This document shows positions 1-9,958 of a DNA stretch of 64,000 nt, one piece after another (position 1 is the stretch's first letter; every line of letters starts with the position of its first letter). Origin of the DNA: an uncultured Bacteroidota bacterium (GTDB lineage Bacteria > Bacteroidota > Bacteroidia > Flavobacteriales > Flavobacteriaceae); contig CACNDW010000004.1 of assembly GCA_902619315.1 (NCBI GenBank), positions 54,596 to 118,595 of the forward strand, in the 5' to 3' direction. The position numbers and the translations under genes were made by a program. The notes below the pieces were generated by a model that was given only the letters and a program-made list of their open reading frames with translations, had not been told where the DNA came from and searched no databases.

Positions 1-660
1 TTGCGATTTCCCAATGATCAAAAAGGGTCCAAAATTCCCTTGATGCAAAGATTTTTTACTTTTTTGGTATTGATCTTTATTTTCTATTTGGTCCCAGGTT
101 TGGGGAAAAACCAAGATGGACAACTTTCTTTGTTGAGTGGCTTTCCTCCTCCAGTATTCTATAGTGTTTACTCTTCTAATTCAGAATGTCCTCTTGGATT
201 GAATTGCTTTAAAGATTACTACAGTGGAAGGGCTTATGCTGAGGCTAAGAATAAACCCATCTTATTAGATTTTACAGGATGGGCCTGTGTAAACTGCAGA
301 AAGATGGAGGAAAATGTTTGGTCACAACCGGAAATATTTAATTTATTAAATGAAGATTTTGTGATTATTTCACTTTACGTTGACGACCGAAAAGAATTAC
401 CCGAAGGACAAAAATTTGAATTTAAATATCCCAGTGGTAGAATAAAGACCATTAAAACAATAGGTGAAAAATGGGCAACTTTTCAAAGCCTAAATTTTAC
501 ATCTGCTTCACAGCCCTATTATGTTTTAATGTCTGCAGATGAAACCATACTAAACTCTCCAATTCAATATACAAACGCTAAAACTTACAAAGACTGGCTG
601 CAATCAGGTTTGGAATTACATCGACAAATTACAAAACAGCCCAGTGGCTATGCTTTCTAA
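1..660 (+). CDS. dsbD: DsbD-like thiol:disulfide interchange protein, C-terminal part (5' end outside window)
   Basis: The reading frame is open from the first base, so the gene begins before the window. What remains is one membrane segment (about residues 17-35 of the visible part) followed by a thioredoxin-like domain. That domain has a WACVNC motif (Cys96 and Cys99 of the visible part) followed by RKMEENVW, typical of the C-terminal periplasmic domain of DsbD. In DsbD this domain takes electrons from the membrane domain and passes them to periplasmic partners that reduce disulfides or mature cytochrome c. The membrane core and any N-terminal domain cannot be judged. It ends 6 bases from the convergent DUF5916 gene. 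The family is clear; the full architecture is inferred. Confidence 0.8.
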   Translation: MRFPNDQKGSKIPLMQRFFTFLVLIFIFYLVPGLGKNQDGQLSLLSGFPPPVFYSVYSSNSECPLGLNCFKDYYSGRAYAEAKNKPILLDFTGWACVNCRKMEENVWSQPEIFNLLNEDFVIISLYVDDRKELPEGQKFEFKYPSGRIKTIKTIGEKWATFQSLNFTSASQPYYVLMSADETILNSPIQYTNAKTYKDWLQSGLELHRQITKQPSGYAF

Positions 661-666
661 ATAACC

Positions 667-2844
667 TCAAAGGTTTATCCAATAATTAATTTTAAGGGTT
701 ATGTTCCAATTTCTGTTTGGTACCAGCATATTAGAATCGCTACTGTTAAACACTAAAAATATGTCTGAAGCAGGTTTGTACCTCCACTGAAATCTTGAAT
801 TAAAGTTCCACAACCTTTGTTGTTCATTGTATTGATATAAATTGGAAAAGAAAACATTTTTGGTAAATGTAAAATTCGATTTAACCCCTAGCAACCAAAA
901 TCCGTTGACCCCCCATGGTTTCTCGAGTAAAATATGATTATAACTTACTAAGGAATTTAATTCCACATATGGTTGAAATCTGTATCCCATTTCACTGAAG
1001 AATAGCCATCTATTTCCTCTTTGGAAGTAACCTCCGTAAGACGATTTTAGATTGTAAGTAAAAAGGCTTTGAGGTTTGGAGCTGAAATATAAATTGATAC
1101 TATTCCATCGGTGCTCTGTTAGGGCCTCAAGACTACTTACTCCTGTCCTTATGGGATCAAATGGATTTTGGAGAACTATGAATTGATTTTCAAAAGCCAG
1201 CATCATTTCACTTCTATTTTTAAAATTAACTTCATATCCAAACTTTGTTCTACGATCGATACCGTCTCCATCAAAATTAAAATATTGTATGCTGCCAATC
1301 GAGGGACCATGCGACAAAACCTTTGAATCTTCTCCGGGAAAAATTAAATATTTTAGAGTAGTGTCAAATTTGTAGTAATTGCTCCTTGGTACATAGCCCA
1401 CTTCGGCATTGTAGTTTTGCCCTACATATTCTGCCTGTAAAGATCCCAAGAAATGATTATCGTTATAGGTGATGTTTGAGGCAAAGATGGCATTGTCATA
1501 TCTTATCTCTGGACTGAAAGACTTCAGGTACATCAATTTACCATTCCATAAATTATCTGCCGAAAAATAGTTGTATTCAAGTCCGATATTACGGTTATAG
1601 TCTTCGATTGAAGTATTCGTTTTTTTAAGTTCGCCACTACTCTGTTTGTTAACGAAAATCATTCCAATGGTAGAGCGATCCAGAACTTTGCGTTGCAATG
1701 AGAAAACACCAAAATTCTGTGCAGGTAAACCTTTTTCTGAATCTTCTTGAGTTTGAATATCAAGAAGACCAACCCTCCATTTTTCATCTACATTTCCACT
1801 CAGCCTAATTCCACCGATTATTGGATTTTCAAGACCTATTCGCCTTGAAAAAAAAGGTCTAATGTTTTCATATCCAAAGTTTCCAAATAGGTCTGCATTT
1901 TCAAGAAAAAACTGTCTTCTTTCTGGAAAGAATAGTTCAAAACGATCAAGATTGGTGACTTGCTGGTCGACTTCGGCCTGGGAAAAATCTGGATTAATGG
2001 TAATGTCCAGGTTTAGTGAGGAGGTCAAATTGAGTTTAATATCCGCTCCTGGATTAAACTGATTAGAGGTGACGTTTTTTTCAGGGCTGTCTATAATTCC
2101 AGACAGGTATGGGATGAGAGAAATGTTGGATCCCTGATTGGGGGGTGGCGCATCCCATTCAAGCACTCCTGAGTAAGCCATGGTAATGGATGGAAATTGT
2201 CTAGGCACAGGAGTCCAACCCGACTTTTCACTTGCTTTTAGGTCTAATCGGCTAAAACTTATTCCCCATTGGGTAAGGTTGTCTTTATACCGGATGGATT
2301 TGAAAGGTATCGCGATTTCTGCGATCCATTTTTCATTATCGAAAGCGACTTCTGAATACCACTTTGTGTCCCAATTTAGATCAACACTCCTACCATTGAA
2401 AATGGTTCCATCCCATTGGGCGCCATAGGCATTGAGTCCAAAAGCGAAACCTGTATTCATGTTATTAAAGGGGTCAATCGCAACTATAAAATTATCGTTC
2501 TTACCAAAACTAAAGTCCCTTTTGTAGGATTCCACTACATAATCACCTTTTATTGTGTTGTTAAAGAAAATTACAGCGATATAAATATTTTTGTCATCAT
2601 AAGCCATTCTTATCTCAGAGAACTGAGTTGCCTTTAGGTCGTCTTGAGGTAAGATCATGGAAAAATTATCGGCAACATCAGCAGTTTCCCATATGCTTTC
2701 TTTGAGCTGCCCGTCTAAAATGATTTTTTCCGAAACCTTTCCAATTTTAATTACGTAATCATTATTGATTTTTTGACTACATACGTTTTGAAAAATGAAA
2801 ATTAAAATTATAGGTAATAAAATTCTCTTAAAGGAAATACTCAT
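667..2844 (-). CDS. DUF5916 protein with N-terminal CBM9-like domain, secreted/outer membrane
   Basis: A protein of about 725 residues. I chose the ATG at 2844 because it gives a clean signal peptide (MSISFKRILLPIILIF...CSQ); the frame extends to a TTG at 2874 but that overlaps the upstream gene. After the signal peptide comes a carbohydrate-binding family 9-like beta-sandwich (about residues 30-220; ILDGQLKESIWETA, then IRMAYDDKNIYIAV). The rest is a long DUF5916 region with FFPERRQFFLENADLF and alternating aromatic strands that look like an outer-membrane beta-barrel. DUF5916 proteins are common in Bacteroidota and have no firm function. It probably shares a transcript with the creatininase-family gene that ends 10 bases upstream. 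Confidence 0.85.
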   Translation of the reverse strand: MSISFKRILLPIILIFIFQNVCSQKINNDYVIKIGKVSEKIILDGQLKESIWETADVADNFSMILPQDDLKATQFSEIRMAYDDKNIYIAVIFFNNTIKGDYVVESYKRDFSFGKNDNFIVAIDPFNNMNTGFAFGLNAYGAQWDGTIFNGRSVDLNWDTKWYSEVAFDNEKWIAEIAIPFKSIRYKDNLTQWGISFSRLDLKASEKSGWTPVPRQFPSITMAYSGVLEWDAPPPNQGSNISLIPYLSGIIDSPEKNVTSNQFNPGADIKLNLTSSLNLDITINPDFSQAEVDQQVTNLDRFELFFPERRQFFLENADLFGNFGYENIRPFFSRRIGLENPIIGGIRLSGNVDEKWRVGLLDIQTQEDSEKGLPAQNFGVFSLQRKVLDRSTIGMIFVNKQSSGELKKTNTSIEDYNRNIGLEYNYFSADNLWNGKLMYLKSFSPEIRYDNAIFASNITYNDNHFLGSLQAEYVGQNYNAEVGYVPRSNYYKFDTTLKYLIFPGEDSKVLSHGPSIGSIQYFNFDGDGIDRRTKFGYEVNFKNRSEMMLAFENQFIVLQNPFDPIRTGVSSLEALTEHRWNSINLYFSSKPQSLFTYNLKSSYGGYFQRGNRWLFFSEMGYRFQPYVELNSLVSYNHILLEKPWGVNGFWLLGVKSNFTFTKNVFFSNLYQYNEQQRLWNFNSRFQWRYKPASDIFLVFNSSDSNMLVPNRNWNITLKINYWINL

Positions 2845-2854
2845 AATGATATTC

Positions 2855-3616
2855 TTATTGATAAAATTGATCAATGGAGGTTTTACAGATGTCCTCCATC
2901 AATTCACTGATTTTATCAGTTAAATCATTAAAAAATTTTTTTCCTTTTTCTGAGGTTGATTTTTTGGGATTTCCCACTCCAGTATCTTCAGTAACTTTAG
3001 ACCATTTCCTCTCTGTCCAAGCCCATTTTTCACGAAATCCTTTAATAGCACTCTTCTTTTCTTTACCCAACCCAGCAATAGAAAGTGGTAAAACAAAATC
3101 AGGATTTATGTGCATCATTATACTGGTTTCCATTTCATCAGCATGATCTCCTTCCTCTTCAAAGTATTCTGATTTTTCTAGTGCATGAAACCAATTGCAA
3201 GTACTCATAAACATTTTAGGGAAGGCCAATCCCAATTCTCTTAATATCATTTTAAAATCATTTCCTCCATGGCTATTAAGGATCAAAAATTTTTTAATGT
3301 CTTGGCTGTTCATAACGGTTAAAATATCTTTAAGTATTGCCATTTGAGTACTTGGGCTCATATTTATGTCTAAATAGATATCCGTTTGCCCAGTATTTAC
3401 TCCAAAGGGTATAGTGGGTAATATGATAACTTTTGCTCCTTTTTCCCAAGCTTTTCTTCCAGATTCTTCACTTATAGCATTGGCTTCATATACGTCCGTA
3501 CCATAGGGTAAATGATAATTGTGGGCCTCTGTTGCTCCCCAAGGTAAAACGGCCAACTCGAAGCGTTTGGATTTAAGATCTTTCCAAGTGCACTCCGATA
3601 AGATATAAGGTCTCAT
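2855..3616 (-). CDS. Creatininase-family amidohydrolase
   Basis: A protein of 253 residues. The start is the ATG at 3616 (MRPYILSECTW); the frame continues to a TTG at 3625, but that lies inside the promoter-like element. Metal-site motifs of the creatininase/FAPy-deformylase family are visible: GATEAHNYHLPYGTD (Glu30, His35, Asp41), NSHGGND (His116) and GDHADEMETS (about 157-165). Members are Zn/Mn amidohydrolases acting on cyclic amides or formamides (creatinine, deformylation steps in riboflavin or coenzyme synthesis). No substrate can be assigned here. It is followed closely by the DUF5916 gene on the same strand. Confidence 0.85.
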   Translation of the reverse strand: MRPYILSECTWKDLKSKRFELAVLPWGATEAHNYHLPYGTDVYEANAISEESGRKAWEKGAKVIILPTIPFGVNTGQTDIYLDINMSPSTQMAILKDILTVMNSQDIKKFLILNSHGGNDFKMILRELGLAFPKMFMSTCNWFHALEKSEYFEEEGDHADEMETSIMMHINPDFVLPLSIAGLGKEKKSAIKGFREKWAWTERKWSKVTEDTGVGNPKKSTSEKGKKFFNDLTDKISELMEDICKTSIDQFYQ

Positions 3617-3622
3617 CAAAAG

Positions 3623-3630
3623 CAAATTTA
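3623..3630 (-). promoter_or_regulatory. TAnnTTTG promoter element before creatininase-family gene
   Basis: On the minus strand this reads TAAATTTG, matching the Bacteroidota -7 consensus, only 6 bases before the ATG at 3616. The expected transcription start falls almost on the start codon, so the mRNA would be nearly leaderless. No clear -33 TTG was found. Confidence 0.45.
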
Positions 3631-3663
3631 ATCGATAATTTTAAATGTTTGTTAGGAGTTTAT

Positions 3664-4389
3664 TTACATTTGAAAATAGACTTCATCAAAAGGAATCCTA
3701 AATCGGGGGCCGTAAACTCCTTTTTTTGTTCGGATGCCACAACCAATGATCATACTGATTTCTGCTGTTTTGGGCAGATTTAATGTTTTTTTTACCCTCT
3801 TAGAATCAAAGCCCTCCATGGTGCATGTATCGTAACCATAACCAGCCATACTTACCAAAAAGTTTTGTGCGGCCAATGCTGTGCTTTTGTGAGCTACAAC
3901 TCGCATATCTGATTTTTTAACCTGTCGATAAACCACTTGCTTTATTCCTTTTAAATACACAACTATACTTTTTATCCACCCACCAAAATTCCCAACACTG
4001 TATATTTTAGGAAGTATTTTCTGGTAATAGGATGTTGCTGCTCTGATTTTTTTTGGATCATTATTTTTTGACTTTTCAAACTCCAATTTTATAAAATCCA
4101 CATTGGAGGCTATTCTTTTTTCCCAAAGGTCTTTTCTAACAACAGGAATTACAAACTGTTTAGCCGTTTTGGCAGCAGGCTGATTGAAACATTCTAATGC
4201 TATCTTTTTAATTAATTCAGCATCGGTGATGTGGTAAAACTCCCAAAGTTGAAGGTTGCTACTGTTGGGAGCTAAAATAGCCTGCTCTATGCACTTTTTA
4301 ACTGTCTTAGAGTTAATGTTTTTTTTATCATCGAAAACCCTCACCGAGCGGCGATATTCGATTGCCTCACTTACTTTCTTTTCGCACAT
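3664..4389 (-). CDS. Nitroreductase-family flavoprotein
   Basis: A protein of 241 residues. The N-terminal EAIEYRRSVRVFDD and APNSSNLQLWEFY are the FMN-binding and dimer motifs of the nitroreductase fold. The C-terminal GCGIRTKKGVYGPRFRIPFDEV fits the family's closing motif. These enzymes use FMN and NAD(P)H to reduce nitro groups, quinones or enones. The native substrate is unknown. Its ATG overlaps the stop codon of the upstream aldehyde dehydrogenase gene by one base (TAATG), so the two are almost certainly translated from one transcript, hinting at a shared role in aldehyde or redox detoxification. Confidence 0.85.
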   Translation of the reverse strand: MCEKKVSEAIEYRRSVRVFDDKKNINSKTVKKCIEQAILAPNSSNLQLWEFYHITDAELIKKIALECFNQPAAKTAKQFVIPVVRKDLWEKRIASNVDFIKLEFEKSKNNDPKKIRAATSYYQKILPKIYSVGNFGGWIKSIVVYLKGIKQVVYRQVKKSDMRVVAHKSTALAAQNFLVSMAGYGYDTCTMEGFDSKRVKKTLNLPKTAEISMIIGCGIRTKKGVYGPRFRIPFDEVYFQM

Positions 4390-5780
4390 TAAAGATTTTT
4401 TAATAAAAACTTCAACAAAGATAAGGACTTTGGATAAGGTGCATATCGTCCTGGAAGGTCAAATAAAAAACTGCGTTTAATGACCGGTTTTTCGTGTGAG
4501 AAATTTTTAAAACTATACTTACCATGATAAGCCCCCATTCCACTATGACCTACCCCTCCAAAAGGAAGGTTATCATTTGCAAATTGTATTATCGAGTCAT
4601 TGGCTACACCCCCACCAAAGGAGTAACGTTTGAAGAGCTTATCGATGAATTTTTTTCTCTTAGAAAAAACATAAAAGGCTAAGGGGCGCTCCCTGTTTTC
4701 AAGAAGTTTATGAATCATTTCCTCATTACTATAGCTAATAATAGGTAAAATGGGTCCAAATATTTCTTCCTTCATCAATTCACTGTCTAAATTTGGATTA
4801 TCAACCAATGTCGGCCCGAAAAAAAAATCCTTTTCATCTGTATTTCCTCCATAAATAACGTTTTGATTGGCAAGAGAGGCTTTTAATTTATTAAAATGGT
4901 TTTGGTGAGCGATTCGACCATAGTCTGGAGAATCTTGTTGATTTTTTCCATAAGCTTTTTCGATTTGAAAGATCAGTTCTTGGGTTAATTGATCTTTTAT
5001 TTTTTCGTGTACCAATAAATAATCTGGAGCAATACAGGTTTGCCCGCAGTTAAGAAATTTACCCCATACTATTCTTTTACTCGTAATGCGAATAGGAGCA
5101 GTGTTATCAACAATACAAGGACTTTTTCCTCCTAATTCCAAAGTTGTAGGAGTGAGGTGTTCAGCAGCAGCTTTGGCGACGATTTTTCCAATCGAAGTAC
5201 TACCAGTAAACATAATAAAATCCCATTTTTTCTTTAGTAGCAATGTTGCTGTGGATGCATCTCCTTCGACCACGGCAACGTGGTCATGGTCAAAAACAAC
5301 TTTTATTATAGATTTAATTAAATTTCCAGTCTGAGGTGCAAACTCCGAAGGCTTTAAAACTACAGTATTTCCAGCCGCAACAGCACCAACTAGTGGAGTA
5401 ATCGCCAGCTGGAACGGATAGTTCCAAGGACTGATGATCAAAGTATTACCATAAGGTTCCGGTAATATGTAGTCTTTAGAGGGGAAATTGATGAGGCTAC
5501 TTTTCGCTCGATGGTTACGATTCCAAAGGGGGAGCATTCTTATCATTTTACTGATCTCTTTCTCCACCAATACCACTTCAGATGTCATCGACTCAAAGCC
5601 CGATTTACTTAAATCTTTCTTCAGCGCATCGTAAATGTCTTTTTCTCGCTTCTGTATCTCTTTCTTTAAAGCTTTTAGTTTTTTAATTCTAAAAACTGTG
5701 GTCTGAGTGATTTGAGTATTGAAAAAGTTTTTTTGCTTTTGATGTAAATTATCAACTGCCTTTTCTGAATTATATTCCAT
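4389..5780 (-). CDS. Aldehyde dehydrogenase, class 3 type
   Basis: A protein of 463 residues from the ATG at 5780 (MEYNSEKAV); an earlier in-frame TTG at 5822 would add a poorly conserved tail. The NAD(P)-binding and catalytic motifs are complete: SPWNYPF (about 117-123), FTGSTSIGK (191-199), LELGGKSP with general base Glu215, and GQTCIAPDY with nucleophile Cys249. Length, the lack of an N-terminal extension and the hydrophobic C-terminus fit class 3 aldehyde dehydrogenases (fatty or coniferyl aldehydes) rather than the roughly 500-residue class 1/2 enzymes. It is divergent from ilvD and overlaps the nitroreductase gene by one base. Confidence 0.9.
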   Translation of the reverse strand: MEYNSEKAVDNLHQKQKNFFNTQITQTTVFRIKKLKALKKEIQKREKDIYDALKKDLSKSGFESMTSEVVLVEKEISKMIRMLPLWNRNHRAKSSLINFPSKDYILPEPYGNTLIISPWNYPFQLAITPLVGAVAAGNTVVLKPSEFAPQTGNLIKSIIKVVFDHDHVAVVEGDASTATLLLKKKWDFIMFTGSTSIGKIVAKAAAEHLTPTTLELGGKSPCIVDNTAPIRITSKRIVWGKFLNCGQTCIAPDYLLVHEKIKDQLTQELIFQIEKAYGKNQQDSPDYGRIAHQNHFNKLKASLANQNVIYGGNTDEKDFFFGPTLVDNPNLDSELMKEEIFGPILPIISYSNEEMIHKLLENRERPLAFYVFSKRKKFIDKLFKRYSFGGGVANDSIIQFANDNLPFGGVGHSGMGAYHGKYSFKNFSHEKPVIKRSFLFDLPGRYAPYPKSLSLLKFLLKNL

Positions 5781-5866
5781 TGTTTGGTATTTTTGAGGCT
5801 TGTTTTTATAAATATAATTCAAATAGATTTCATATATTTTTTTTTTGTTTGAATGTGTTATTAACT

Positions 5867-5897
5867 ATCATTTAATTAGCTGATAATCATTTAATTA
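5867..5897. repeat. 12-bp direct repeat upstream of ilvD
   Basis: ATCATTTAATTA occurs at 5867-5878 and again at 5886-5897, a period of 19 bases (about two helical turns), in the divergent spacer between the aldehyde dehydrogenase gene and ilvD. This spacing suits two protein subunits bound on one face of DNA, but the sequence is AT-rich and could arise by chance. No TAnnTTTG element is clear in the rest of the 209-base spacer. Confidence 0.35.
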
Positions 5898-5989
5898 AAT
5901 TGATTTAAATTAATTTGGATATAATTTACAACAACATAAATTTCATAGCTTACGGTTCCTAGCCATTAATTTAGTAAAGAATTTGTAAA

Positions 5990-7663
5990 ATGACACTTAA
6001 TAAATACAGCAAACGGGTAACACAAGATCCCACACAACCTGCTGCTCAAGCAATGCTTCATGCAATTGGTATGGTCGATGAGGATTTTGATAAACCATTG
6101 ATTGGGATTGCCAGTACTGGCTACGAAGGTAACCCCTGTAACATGCACCTAAACAATCTTTCGGTGCACGTAAAAGAGGGAATTGCACCCCACCAAATGT
6201 TAGGTTTGATTTTCAATACCATAGGTGTGAGTGATGGAATTTCCATGGGAACTCCAGGTATGCGTTTTTCTTTACCCTCCAGAGATGTAATTGCAGACTC
6301 AATAGAGACTGTAGTACAAGCAATGTCCTATGATGGTTTGGTTACGGTAGTGGGTTGTGACAAAAATATGCCCGGAGCTTTGATTGGGATGCTGCGACTA
6401 AATCGCCCAAGCATATTGGTTTATGGAGGAACCATTGCATCGGGATGTGTCAAAGACAAAGAATTAGATGTTGTCTCAGCTTTTGAAGCTTGGGGTCAGA
6501 AAGTGGCTGGAAAAATAGACGAAAACGAATATAAAAAGGTAATACAAAATGCCTGTCCTGGTGCTGGTGCTTGCGGAGGAATGTATACAGCCAACACTAT
6601 GGCCTCAGCCATTGAAGCTCTCGGGATGTCGTTGCCCTTTAGCTCCTCTAATCCTGCTGTAAGTCAAGAAAAAATTCAAGATTGTAAAGCTGTTGGTGTG
6701 GCCATGAGGCACCTTATCGTAGAGGATCTAAAACCTTTAGATATTGTTACCAAAAAATCCTTGGAAAACGCATTACGTTTGATAGCCATTCTAGGAGGAT
6801 CTACAAATGCTGTTTTACACTTTTTGGCTATTGCCCATGCCGCTGATATCAATTTGACAATTGACGATTTTCAAAAAATAAGTGATTCAACACCTTTCCT
6901 TGCAGACCTTAAACCCAGCGGTAAATATTTAATGAAAGACCTCCATGCTATTGGAGGTATTCCTGCAGTATTAAAATTTATGCTTGAAAACAACTTGCTT
7001 AATGGAGATTGCATGACCATTACCGGTAAAACTTTGGCAGAAAATTTGACCGATGTTAATTGTTTAAAAGAGGGGCAAGACCTGATCCGATCTTTGGATA
7101 ATCCTATTAAATCTACTGGTCATATAAGAATTCTCAAGGGAAATTTAGCCCTAGAGGGTTCTGTTGCCAAAATCACTGGAAAAGAAGGACTTAAATTTGC
7201 AGGGCCAGCACGTGTTTTTGATGGTGAATTCGCAGCTAATGATGGAATTGGAACAGGAAAAGTAAAAAAAGGAGATGTAGTAGTGATTCGTTACGAAGGG
7301 CCAAAAGGTGGTCCTGGAATGCCCGAAATGCTGAAGCCAACCGCAGCCATAATGGGAGCTGGATTGGGCAAGGATGTTGCCTTGATTACCGATGGTAGAT
7401 TCTCCGGTGGGACCCATGGATTTGTTGTAGGACATATTGTTCCTGAGGCACAAGAGGGTGGAGTTATTGCTTTGTTAAAAGATGGTGATATCATCACCAT
7501 TGATGCCGAAACCAACACCTTGTGTGTAGATTTATCAGATCAAGAGATTGAAAAAAGAAGAATTAATTGGGTACAACCTCCTTATAAGTTTTCAAAGGGG
7601 GTATTACTAAAGTATATAAAAAGTGTTTCAACAGCCTCTCAGGGTTGCGTAACCGATAATTAA
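5990..7663 (+). CDS. ilvD: Dihydroxy-acid dehydratase
   Basis: A protein of 557 residues. It dehydrates 2,3-dihydroxy-isovalerate and -methylvalerate to the 2-keto acids of valine and isoleucine. The three iron-sulfur ligands are visible: Cys50 (NPCNMHL), Cys123 (GCDKNMPG) and Cys195 ([14 protein letters not shown]). The C-terminal [14 protein letters not shown] motif is also present. The length matches the short IlvD/Edd type carrying a [2Fe-2S] cluster. It is the first gene of an ilvD-ilvB-ilvH-ilvC array with gaps of 4, 11 and 18 bases, indicating one operon. It lies downstream of a 209-base divergent spacer with a direct repeat. Confidence 0.97.
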   Translation: MTLNKYSKRVTQDPTQPAAQAMLHAIGMVDEDFDKPLIGIASTGYEGNPCNMHLNNLSVHVKEGIAPHQMLGLIFNTIGVSDGISMGTPGMRFSLPSRDVIADSIETVVQAMSYDGLVTVVGCDKNMPGALIGMLRLNRPSILVYGGTIASGCVKDKELDVVSAFEAWGQKVAGKIDENEYKKVIQNACPGAGACGGMYTANTMASAIEALGMSLPFSSSNPAVSQEKIQDCKAVGVAMRHLIVEDLKPLDIVTKKSLENALRLIAILGGSTNAVLHFLAIAHAADINLTIDDFQKISDSTPFLADLKPSGKYLMKDLHAIGGIPAVLKFMLENNLLNGDCMTITGKTLAENLTDVNCLKEGQDLIRSLDNPIKSTGHIRILKGNLALEGSVAKITGKEGLKFAGPARVFDGEFAANDGIGTGKVKKGDVVVIRYEGPKGGPGMPEMLKPTAAIMGAGLGKDVALITDGRFSGGTHGFVVGHIVPEAQEGGVIALLKDGDIITIDAETNTLCVDLSDQEIEKRRINWVQPPYKFSKGVLLKYIKSVSTASQGCVTDN

Positions 7664-7667
7664 TCAG

Positions 7668-9401
7668 ATGAAAACAAAAGAGCAAATTGCCTTACAAGAG
7701 CAAGAAAGTGAAAGTATTAAAATTTCTGGTGCAGAAGCTGTCATAAGATGTCTTTTGGCTGAGGGTGTAGATTTGATTTACGGCTATCCTGGTGGTGCAA
7801 TTATGCCTGTTTATGACGAATTGTATAAGTTTCAAGATCAATTGAATCACGTATTGACTAGACACGAACAAGGGGCAACACATGCTGCACAAGGATATGC
7901 TAGAACCTCTGGAAAGGTTGGAGTAGCTATAGCTACATCCGGACCAGGCGCAACAAATCTAGTTACTGGAATAGCAGATGCACAGATCGATTCCACACCA
8001 ATGGTTTGCATCACCGGTCAAGTTGGGTCACACCTTTTAGGATCTGATGCCTTTCAAGAAACCGATATCATAGGTATTTCTACTCCTGTGACTAAATGGA
8101 ATTATCAAATTACCAAGGCTTCTGAAATCCCTGAAATTTTTGCAAAAGCATTTTTCATTGCCAGATCTGGAAGACCCGGACCGGTACTAATCGATATTAC
8201 CAAGGATGCACAATTCGACACCTTTGATTTTATATATAAAAAATGTAAGGGAGTAAGAAGTTATAAACCCTTTCATGCTTTGGATACCCATGCGGTTACC
8301 AAAGCTGCGGAGTTGATCAACAAGGCCAAAAAACCATTTATTGTGTGGGGTCAAGGGGTTATCCTTGGCCAGGCTGAGGAGCAGTTCAAATCCTTTGTTG
8401 AAAAGTCGGGGATTCCAGCTGCTTGGACTATATTAGGACTGTCTGCACTGCCAACCGCTCACCCACTTAACGTAGGAATGGTTGGAATGCATGGGAATTA
8501 CGGTCCCAACTTATTGACTAACGAATGTGACTTACTTATTGCTGTTGGAATGCGCTTCGATGATAGGGTGACTGGAAATTTGGAGACTTATGCTAAACAG
8601 GCCAAAATAATTCACTTTGAAATTGATCCTGCTGAAATCAATAAAAATGTAAAAGTAGATTTACCAGTTTTAGGAAATTGTAAAGAAAGTTTAGATGCCC
8701 TTATACCGCTAATTGAAAAAAAATCTCATAATAAATGGATGGGACGTTTTGATGAATTGATGAAAGTGGAGGTAGATCAAGTGATCAATAAGGACTTGTA
8801 CCCAAAAAAGGATGGGCTAACTATGGGAGAAGTCATTGTCTCGATCAACAAACATACCCGTGGCGATGCCGTCTTGGTGACCGATGTTGGTCAACACCAA
8901 ATGGTGGCTTGTAGGTACACAGAATTCATCCATACCAGAAGTAATGTAACCTCGGGAGGTTTGGGAACCATGGGGTTTGCTTTGCCGGCTGCTTTAGGTG
9001 CTAAAATGGGCGCTCCTGAAAGAGAAGTTGTGGCCGTGATAGGGGATGGGGGATACCAAATGACAATTCAAGAGTTGGGAACCATTTTCCAAACCCAAGC
9101 TGCTGTTAAAATTGTAGTTTTAAACAATGAGTTTTTGGGTATGGTGAGACAATGGCAACAGTTGTTTTTTGACAAACGCTATGCATCTACCGAAATGGTA
9201 AACCCTAATTTTATAGCAATTGCAAAAGGTTATTATTTGGACGCCAAAAAGGTTGATAAACGAGAAAATTTAGACTCTGCGGTGGCTGACATGATAGCCT
9301 CTGAAAAACCATACTTTTTAGAGGTTTGTGTTGAAAAAGAAGATAATGTTTTTCCAATGATTCCATCAGGAGCATCGGTTTCTGATATACGTCTTAAATA
9401 A
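7668..9401 (+). CDS. ilvB: Acetolactate synthase, large (catalytic) subunit
   Basis: A protein of 577 residues. It condenses pyruvate with pyruvate or 2-oxobutyrate using thiamine diphosphate, the first common step of branched-chain amino acid synthesis. The N-terminal pyrimidine-binding domain has GYPGGAIMPVYD and the catalytic Glu67 in RHEQGA. The C-terminal pyrophosphate-binding domain has the GDGGYQ...LNNEFLG motif. TSGPGATNLVTGIADA is typical of the anabolic FAD-containing form. The start is an ATG 4 bases after ilvD; the first 18 residues are a variable polar tail. The regulatory subunit follows directly. Confidence 0.97.
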   Translation: MKTKEQIALQEQESESIKISGAEAVIRCLLAEGVDLIYGYPGGAIMPVYDELYKFQDQLNHVLTRHEQGATHAAQGYARTSGKVGVAIATSGPGATNLVTGIADAQIDSTPMVCITGQVGSHLLGSDAFQETDIIGISTPVTKWNYQITKASEIPEIFAKAFFIARSGRPGPVLIDITKDAQFDTFDFIYKKCKGVRSYKPFHALDTHAVTKAAELINKAKKPFIVWGQGVILGQAEEQFKSFVEKSGIPAAWTILGLSALPTAHPLNVGMVGMHGNYGPNLLTNECDLLIAVGMRFDDRVTGNLETYAKQAKIIHFEIDPAEINKNVKVDLPVLGNCKESLDALIPLIEKKSHNKWMGRFDELMKVEVDQVINKDLYPKKDGLTMGEVIVSINKHTRGDAVLVTDVGQHQMVACRYTEFIHTRSNVTSGGLGTMGFALPAALGAKMGAPEREVVAVIGDGGYQMTIQELGTIFQTQAAVKIVVLNNEFLGMVRQWQQLFFDKRYASTEMVNPNFIAIAKGYYLDAKKVDKRENLDSAVADMIASEKPYFLEVCVEKEDNVFPMIPSGASVSDIRLK

Positions 9402-9412
9402 TCGAATTAACA

Positions 9413-9940
9413 ATGGTCAAAACATATACTATTTCGATCTATTCTGAAAACAACGTAGGTTTATTAAATCGTATCTCAGCAATTTTTTTAAAACGTCATA
9501 TCAATATTGAAAGTTTGACTACTTCACAGTCTGAGATCAATGATGTTTTCAGATTTATAATTATAGTCAAATTAGAAGAGGAAGGTGTCAAAAAACTAAT
9601 CAATCAAATTGAAAAGCAGGTAGATGTGATCCGTGCATTCTATCATACCGATGAGGAAACAATTTTTCAAGAAAGCGCTCTCTACAAGGTTAAATCTAGT
9701 GCTTTATTTGAGGAAAGACACATTCAAAATATTATCAAGGATAGTCATGCAAATATCGTAACTGTTTCCCCAGAGTATTTTGTAATAGAAAAAACAGGTT
9801 TCCGAAATGAAACCGATCGTTTGTATCATGATTTAGAGCCCTTTGGCTTGCTTCAATTCGTTCGTTCGGGAAGAATTTCAGTAACGAAATCAAAAATGGA
9901 AATCAGTGAAATCCTAAAAAAATTTAAATCAGATAATTAA
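9413..9940 (+). CDS. ilvH: Acetolactate synthase, small (regulatory) subunit
   Basis: A protein of 175 residues. The N-terminal ACT domain (about 3-75; YTISIYSENNVGLLNRISAIF) binds valine and gives feedback control of the large subunit. The C-terminal ALS_ss_C domain follows (about 90-165; FEERHIQNIIKD, ending with FVRSGRISVTKS). The length matches the IlvH/IlvN type with one ACT domain. It sits 11 bases behind ilvB. The symbol ilvN would be equally acceptable. Confidence 0.95.
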   Translation: MVKTYTISIYSENNVGLLNRISAIFLKRHINIESLTTSQSEINDVFRFIIIVKLEEEGVKKLINQIEKQVDVIRAFYHTDEETIFQESALYKVKSSALFEERHIQNIIKDSHANIVTVSPEYFVIEKTGFRNETDRLYHDLEPFGLLQFVRSGRISVTKSKMEISEILKKFKSDN

Positions 9941-9958
9941 TATAAATTTATAATTCTA

